Below are positions 58,588-64,000 of a stretch of DNA of 64,000 bases, one piece after another. The notes beneath the pieces are model-generated. The model worked only from the letters and a program-made list of their open reading frames with translations. It made no database searches and was not told the DNA's origin. The translations under genes and the position numbers were made by a program. The stretch is from positions 124,001 through 188,000 of the forward strand of contig BLJB01000119.1 of the NCBI GenBank assembly GCA_013423325.1. The letters run 5' to 3'. Source of the stretch: Usnea hakonensis (Eukaryota > Ascomycota > Lecanoromycetes > Lecanorales > Parmeliaceae). Every line of letters begins with the position of its first letter. Positions within the stretch are counted from its first letter, which is position 1.

Positions 58588-58776
58588 AGTCCCCTCGGTC
58601 GACCTCGGACCCTACAAATAGTATGGTTTCGCTAACGGCCAAAATTCGGTTGATTTACGAGCAGTATCTCCTATATCCGACACCCCCCGAGGCCCCCCAA
58701 ACGCCTCACTTCTCCTCCTGGTAATTGCTGATTACATTATAAACAAACCTGACCGTTGCAGCTAACAAAATAGATC

Positions 58777-59765
58777 ATGGCTGCAGCAGAAGTTTCCCAC
58801 AGCCATGATGGCCTACAATCCCATTCTTACGCTCACTCCCACGATTTCAACGCCGCGGAACATGGCCATTCGCACGAAATACTCGACGGCCCTGGCTCCT
58901 ACACACAGCGAGAGATGCCGATAGTGTCAGGACGAGATTGGAGCGAGCGAGCCTTCACGGTGGGAATCGGTGGGTAAGCTCTCAATCATGCTATACCTCT
59001 CACGGAGACACACATGCACAAACACCGAAACACAAACATCCTCTCCCGCGGCAGCCCATTGCACACAGCCCCATTGTAAAAAGAGAAGAGAGGAACCCCA
59101 TCCCACTAATAGCACATTCCCCCCTCCGCAGGCCCGTCGGCTCCGGCAAAACCGCCCTAATGCTCGCCCTCTGCCACGCCCTCCGCGACACCTACAGCAT
59201 CGCCGCCGTCACAAACGACATCTTCACACGGGAAGACGCCGAATTCCTCACCCGGCACGCCGCCCTGCCCGCGCCGCGCATCCAAGCCATCGAAACAGGC
59301 GGCTGCCCCCACGCCGCCGTCCGCGAAGACATATCCGCGAACCTGCACGCGCTGCAATCGCTGCACGCCCGCTTCTTGACAGATCTGCTGCTCATTGAGA
59401 GCGGCGGGGATAACCTCGCGGCGAATTACAGCAGGGAATTGGCGGATTTCATCGTGTATGTTATTGATGTGGCCGGGGGGGATAAGGTGCCTAGGAAGGG
59501 AGGGCCGGGGATCACGGGGAGTGATTTGTTGGTGGTGAATAAGGTGGATCTGGCGGAGGCGGTGGGGGCGGATATGCGGGTTATGGAGAGGGATGCGGGG
59601 AGGATGAGGGATGGGGGGCCGACGGTTTTCGCGGTGGTGAAGCATGGGAAGGGGGTGCAGGATATTGTGGGGTTGATATTGAGTGCGTGGAAGGCGAGCG
59701 GGGCGTATGAGGTTAGTATGGAGCGGTGGGAGAGGGAGGGGAAGAAGGGGAGTGTGGAGATGTAA
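58777..59765 (+). CDS. ureG: Urease accessory protein UreG
   Basis: Exons 58777..58973 and 59132..59765 (158-nt intron) give 276 aa. The join creates the GTPase P-loop GIGGPVGSGKTALM. Other family marks: AVTNDIFTREDAEFL, ETGGCPHAAVREDIS, LLLIESGGDNLAANYS, YVIDVAGGDKVPRKGGPGI, and base-recognition VVNKVDLA. The N-terminal ~50 residues are His-rich (HSHDGLQSHSYAHSHD, HGHSHE), as in plant and fungal UreG, where they bind nickel. By family knowledge it is a cytosolic SIMIBI GTPase that delivers Ni to urease with UreD and UreF; neither partner is in this window. As in the frataxin gene, codons end in C in the first half of exon 2 and in G after about 59400. Confidence 0.96.
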
Positions 59766-60727
59766 GGACATATCATATGGTTTCGCAAGGGGAAGCTGCA
59801 ATTTCGAAACCCCGGATCGGAAGGGAGTCAGCGCAAATACACAGGAAAAAGAGCAAACAAAGGTGCATCTCAAAACACATAAGTACTCTCGTCAAATCTG
59901 AGCCTTCCCTATCTATCCTCTCTGAAATTCCCATCCAGAAAACCTTCCCCTACCACAGACGTCAAAACTAGGCCTTCAAGAACACCCGCTGGTAGACAAC
60001 CCCACCTAGATAGCATCTACCACACATGCAGAAACGAGATCCTCCCAACCACCATCCCAACCCCTCAAAACACATCCACCTCCCCACGCTCCAAGATTCC
60101 CCAAAGCCAGCCAAGTCCTTCCACCCACTCCATCGTCACCATGCCCATCAAAAAACCCGCCCTACCTCTACCGTCTAATGAATATTTGCTCGACTACATG
60201 CTTTGCGGAAATACGCGTAATGGCAGTAAGACTGCACTAGAGGAGAAACAATGTAACCGAAAAACGGACAATGGGTGTAACAGCTGTCAAGGGATGAAAG
60301 AGGGCCGAGGGGGTAAAAGTCTTATTTTGGGAAAGCGAGAGGGAAGGAAAGGAGAGATGGCCGGACGGAGAGGAGGAAAATACAGTCAGAAGGACTCGTC
60401 TTTCAAGGAGGGGAGAAGGAAGAGGGAAAGGGAATGCGAGGTGCGCGGGACTCTAAAAATTTGTTCTTTGAAGAGCGGAGTCATCGCTGTGTTTCAAGGT
60501 TCATAGTATGTCGCAGGTACGATAGGGGAGCCACATTTGGAGAGGAAAGTTCTTCACTGTCTACCAAACGGATTCATTCATTTCGGTATTGGAAAGCGAT
60601 CAATATGGTAATGCGAATCAACCGACGCGCCAACATCGGCATGCTAGCTCATTTTTCCACTCATCGTGGTGGGAAATCTGCCTGCTCGGCCAGCTGCCTT
60701 GGTGTCTTGTACCCCTCGTCCCGTTGT
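59766..60727. other. Intergenic, convergent 3' ends
   Basis: About 1 kb. It begins with C/A-rich sequence (59900-60180) and turns purine-rich (60290-60440, GGGAAGGA-type). Open frames across it show only low-complexity Lys/Arg/Gly content. No gene called. Confidence 0.5.
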
Positions 60728-61324
60728 TCATCCACGGCGCCTGGCTGTCTGGGTGTAGTCTTCCCCCATCTTTTCGTCTATTGCATTTGGCTGCCTTGTT
60801 GTCGTCTCTACCGAACCTCCAGAGCCCTTGTTGGCCGTGCTGGTTTCACCTTTTGGCTCGCTCTTTGGAGCCCCAAGTATCTCCGGGCCCAGGTATTTGG
60901 CGTCAACATCAGCGAATTCGACCTCACACTCGGGCGGTACTAGCCCTGCATAGACAAGGTCGGTAAAGTCCGTTATAGCTTCGTCTACTTCCCAGACCAC
61001 GGCTCCGCGCTTGTCCTTCACCCTGACGCTAGAGAAAATATCTTTCCCCCTTGGCGGCTTGAACAAAACCACCACAGGATAGGAGCCGGAGGTTATCATT
61101 TTTCGTTGACAAAAGTCCCACTCTTTCTCCAAACAACATGCTGACATGAACTCTGGTGTCATTTTCCAGCCGCTGGCGGTGCCATACCGAATTGAAGCGT
61201 TCAACCAGCTGTCGTTTGCGGCACCGGTTTCGGTGAACCTTGCCTGAAGGTGTTTCTTCAACCCTTTTTCATCGTTAGCCAACCATTCTGTGATTTCTTC
61301 ATAGTATGTCATTGCCGTCTCCAT
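60728..61324 (-). CDS. Uncharacterised 198-aa protein
   Basis: Single-exon frame from ATG 61324. The N-terminal ~140 residues look globular, with regular hydrophobic spacing: YYEEITEWLANDEKGLKKHL, GWKMTPEFMSACCLEKEWDF, SYPVVVLFKPPRGKDIFSS, AVVWEVDEAITDFTDLVYAG. The last ~50 residues are Lys/Ser/Thr/Gly-rich and disordered. No signal peptide, membrane helix or known motif. It lies 288 bp from the upstream ankyrin gene on the same strand. I do not recognise the family. Confidence 0.6.
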   Translation of the reverse strand: METAMTYYEEITEWLANDEKGLKKHLQARFTETGAANDSWLNASIRYGTASGWKMTPEFMSACCLEKEWDFCQRKMITSGSYPVVVLFKPPRGKDIFSSVRVKDKRGAVVWEVDEAITDFTDLVYAGLVPPECEVEFADVDAKYLGPEILGAPKSEPKGETSTANKGSGGSVETTTRQPNAIDEKMGEDYTQTARRRG

Positions 61325-61612
61325 TTCGCATTCGTTCCAGCATTGATTGTAAGGAGGTAAAGAATTTTCCTTACTTCATCTTGCCTTTGTATCTGCATCG
61401 GAAGACTAATTTGGCCACGTCACCTTACGAGACAAGGGTCTATCCCGAGATTATCGTCCACGGGTATTGAATGCTGGGTGGTTGGTCACTGTCACAAGTC
61501 ACGATCAAGAGTCATTAATGAGTTATCTTCAAAGCAATCAGCCTGCATGAAAGACGATTTCTTCTGTGCTAGTGTTTGACCCAGGTTTTAGCATCGAGCT
61601 CTTCGTTTTACC

Positions 61613-63031
61613 TCAAGAGCCAGCGTAGTAAGCCCACACACTACCAAGTCCGAACAGGAAGTATCTATCGTTTACTCCAGCTGCTTTCAAAGCGTCGTAG
61701 ATGTGCTTATATTTATGTTTTGCTGCAGTGATAATTGCAGTATCCGAATTGTCATCCGTGGCGCCGAGATCTGCCCCGTTCTTGATGAATCGTTGCAGCA
61801 GCTCAATGTCACCGTAGCTAGTGGCACATATGATGAGTGGAGGATGGGGAGCTGCAGAGCGACGGATGTTGGGATCTAATCCATAGTCTAACAGCATCTT
61901 CAGAACTTCGCAATCACGCTTAGTCCACAGCAAGGGATTGGCATGTAGCTTTGCTATCCACGCAATTGCGGGCTGCTGGCTTGTATTTCTTAAAGAGCCC
62001 ATTTTTCGGAGGATGAGCTCGAGTATCATGGGGGTGCTACTGTGCAAGGCTGCCTCTATGTTTGGGCTCGCACCAGCTTCCAAGAGCTGGGTTACTAGAG
62101 GCTCGCTACCAGGTGCATGTCGTTGAACGGCAACGTCGAGCAACGTTGATGACTTGTCCAGTCCTATACGCAAATTAGGATCAAGGCCATGGCCCAATAG
62201 AAAACGCAACACCGAGCAGTCGCGACTACTCCAAGCATTGCCTTGGAGCGGAAGGCTCGTAGCCCATGAACGTATGATCTGGTGGTGCTCCTCAGTGACG
62301 GGATTTAGCGCGCCCATGACCTGGGCCACAATCTCAAGCTGGCCATGAGCAACAGCTACCTTGAAGAGAGGCTGGCCTTTGCCGTCAACGGTGTTGATAT
62401 CAGCACCGGCTTCTACAAGAGTTGCGACGACCAAGTTGGCCTGAGGTTGCTGGCATTGCAGGGCTAAAGCCAACGGAGTATCGCCGTTATCGTCCATACA
62501 GTGAACACTTGCCCCCCTCTCCAAGGCTAAGTTGACACTATTGAGATTTCCCTTAGCGGCTTCTTGCAGAAGTAAAGTCCGTCCATGCAAGCCAATGCGT
62601 TGCTCAATGCTCGCACCACCATCTAAGATTTGACGAACATGATCTAGATTCCCTGATGTCCCTAATTCTGCGAAGGCAGTGCTTGGGCCTCCAAGTAGGC
62701 AGATGGCAGAAGGCATGTCCCCGACATGTAGGGACCACTCCAACGGAGTTCGACTGTTCAGGGGTGGAGGTTTCTTTTTAGTCCCCGTGAAGAGACGCTT
62801 GCGATTGAGCGCGTGTGCTTTAACTTTTTCCATAGCCGCTTGATAGAGTTGGAGAGCGGAATCTAGATCTCGCCTTTGCTGCATGTCTGCGGCGGAAGCC
62901 AAAAGCTGGAGTATGCCATCTTCCAGATGTTCCTTTTTGACAGGTATGATACGTGTTGGACCATCGGGTTGCTTTTCGTCTCCCAATTTGATCTGACCTT
63001 TCTGCTTCGAGGACCAGCTTGCCCTATCCAT
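61613..63031 (-). CDS. Ankyrin-repeat protein with MIT-like N-terminal helices
   Basis: Single exon, 472 aa. Residues ~38-75 (LLASAADMQQRRDLDSALQL, then YQAAMEKV) resemble an MIT or TPR-like helical hairpin. From ~95 to 460 there are about nine ankyrin-type units: RTPLEWSLHVGDM, GRTLLLQEAAKGNLNSVNLA, DNGDTPLALALQC, LVEAGADINTVDGKG, LLGHGLDPNLRIG, LLEAGASPNIEA, LLDYGLDPNIRRS and FIKNGADLGATDDNSDTAI. Ankyrin arrays bind proteins; no catalytic domain or membrane segment accompanies them. If the N-terminus is truly MIT, an endosomal/ESCRT link is possible; that is inference. Confidence 0.83.
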   Translation of the reverse strand: MDRASWSSKQKGQIKLGDEKQPDGPTRIIPVKKEHLEDGILQLLASAADMQQRRDLDSALQLYQAAMEKVKAHALNRKRLFTGTKKKPPPLNSRTPLEWSLHVGDMPSAICLLGGPSTAFAELGTSGNLDHVRQILDGGASIEQRIGLHGRTLLLQEAAKGNLNSVNLALERGASVHCMDDNGDTPLALALQCQQPQANLVVATLVEAGADINTVDGKGQPLFKVAVAHGQLEIVAQVMGALNPVTEEHHQIIRSWATSLPLQGNAWSSRDCSVLRFLLGHGLDPNLRIGLDKSSTLLDVAVQRHAPGSEPLVTQLLEAGASPNIEAALHSSTPMILELILRKMGSLRNTSQQPAIAWIAKLHANPLLWTKRDCEVLKMLLDYGLDPNIRRSAAPHPPLIICATSYGDIELLQRFIKNGADLGATDDNSDTAIITAAKHKYKHIYDALKAAGVNDRYFLFGLGSVWAYYAGS

Positions 63032-64000
63032 TATTTTTGTTTGCGTTTGCGGGCGATGAAATTGACAAGAGGCCTTGCTAGGGTGATTGAACTTGTCAGC
63101 GGCGACTGAGAAGCACGCGGTGGTGTCAACTCATGTCGAGATCTCCATGCTGCTGATGTAGAAGCCGATTGAGTCTCTCGAAGTATGATAACATGTTACA
63201 GTGTCCAGCTCAGACTGGTCATGATATATCAAGTCGCACAGGCTGCAGCCTTCGGAATTAAGGTAAAGTACGGACAGCCTCAAAATAGAGTACTTAAAGT
63301 AGCGCCTTGGAGCAGTCTAAAGAGAGTATCTTAAGTAAAGGACAAGCTTGATTTAGGTAGGAGCTACTTGATAGGGCGAGGACACCACTCTCACTCTACC
63401 AGGCCGAGGGGGCTCCCGACGAGTACAAGTCTGAGGCTGAGCGGACATCCCATGTCTCTCAGAGTCTGGAGAAGATTTGTGTTCTTATGAATCAGTCAGG
63501 CAATTGTTAGCTGTCAGAAGATGTTTTCCGAGATAGATACAACATGTTTTGTCCTTAGATCCACAAGGACAATGCTCTCCTGTGCGCGTCGGACCATTAC
63601 CTTCTGCCTTGGCCTATCAAGGAAAATACAAGTTCAAACCCAGACATCTGGGCGCAGGGACTGCCCTTCATTCGATGACTTTTGTCTAATATCAAACGTG
63701 GTTGCGGCAACATCCTGAGTCCTCGACAAAAATACTTGGGCGACTGGAGACTTTTGTTTGGGGTATTTGTTTCGGCGCTTAGCACCAGTCGCTCTCAGCC
63801 AATACCGGGAGGAAGATAATAGCATCAAAAACCAAACCTACAACAACTTCCTGAAACATTTGATCGCAGTAGTTTCACATTCACAGGAGCTTCTATGGCT
63901 TCCTGGTGGATCTGGTGTTCATGCAATGCTTCACTATGGTTGTTGCTATTATTGTCACTCGTTGCTATTGTACGAGTAGCCTTAACCCTACAGAACTCAT
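63032..64000. other. Right-edge interval without a called gene
   Basis: About 1 kb. Short open frames only; two overlapping minus-strand frames at 63597-63828 show no family features. It includes AGTACTTAAAGTA and ATCTTAAGTAAAG stretches at 63290-63345. A gene could begin beyond the edge. Confidence 0.45.

Larger units (their letters stand above)
57970..58776. other. Interval with a coding remnant and a phased repeat
   Basis: About 0.8 kb between the kinase-pseudokinase gene and ureG. It holds the coding-like fragment at 58215 and the repeat block at 58508, both listed. The last 100 bases are the ureG promoter. Confidence 0.5.

Noticed and set aside
59157..59873. 238-residue open frame antisense to ureG
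   Set aside because: Long frames arise on both strands of GC-rich DNA; the UreG frame has every family motif and a good intron.

Overview
The window is a piece of nuclear genome from a filamentous ascomycete (Pezizomycotina). The evidence is short phase-preserving GT..AG introns, mostly 46-80 nt, with CTGAC/CTAAC-like branch sites and TAG/CAG acceptors. The gene content agrees: a fungal vacuolar ATPase B subunit, a PtaB-type LIM-binding protein, an NRPS-like reductase, large fungal AAA and kinase families, and CorA-like proteins. A Leotiomycete is my best guess from the families present, but that is recall and not proven. No rRNA, confident tRNA, CRISPR array or intact transposon was found. 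Exon joins were worked out by hand from splice signals and reading-frame continuity, and every model except the partial one at the left edge closes in frame.

Layout. 1-0.8 kb: 5' part of a secreted-protein gene (minus). 2.5-5.2 kb: membrane-anchored aspartic-protease-like protein that lacks its first catalytic Asp. 5.7-7.9 kb (minus) and 8.5-12.2 kb (plus): head-to-head pair of a STAND/NACHT-like protein with no recognisable P-loop and an AAA+ ATPase. 13.9-19.7 kb: divergent SDR and NRPS-like A-T-R reductase with an inverted repeat between them, a possible small metabolite locus. 19.9-31.5 kb: conserved housekeeping block of frataxin, V-ATPase subunit B, PtaB-like co-regulator and triple-KH RNA-binding protein. 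33.0-35.9 kb: MYND-like zinc-finger protein. 37.0-39.7 kb: repeat-containing, probably cell-surface protein.

40.5-58 kb is an accessory island of protein kinases and CorA-like proteins. It holds a kinase-vWA fusion, a small module gene and a CorA-like protein, then a kinase-TPR protein, then a second CorA-like protein, a second small module gene and a kinase-pseudokinase fusion. The two small genes are homologous by sequence and gene structure: both have a 48-nt phase-0 exon 2 ending in the same motif. Each lies between a kinase gene and a CorA-like gene. This repeated triad is the strongest candidate for an undescribed system here.

58.5-63 kb: a phased repeat/inverted-repeat block, UreG, an unknown 198-aa protein and an ankyrin protein. 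Frataxin and UreG share an unusual mid-gene switch from C-ending to G-ending codons.
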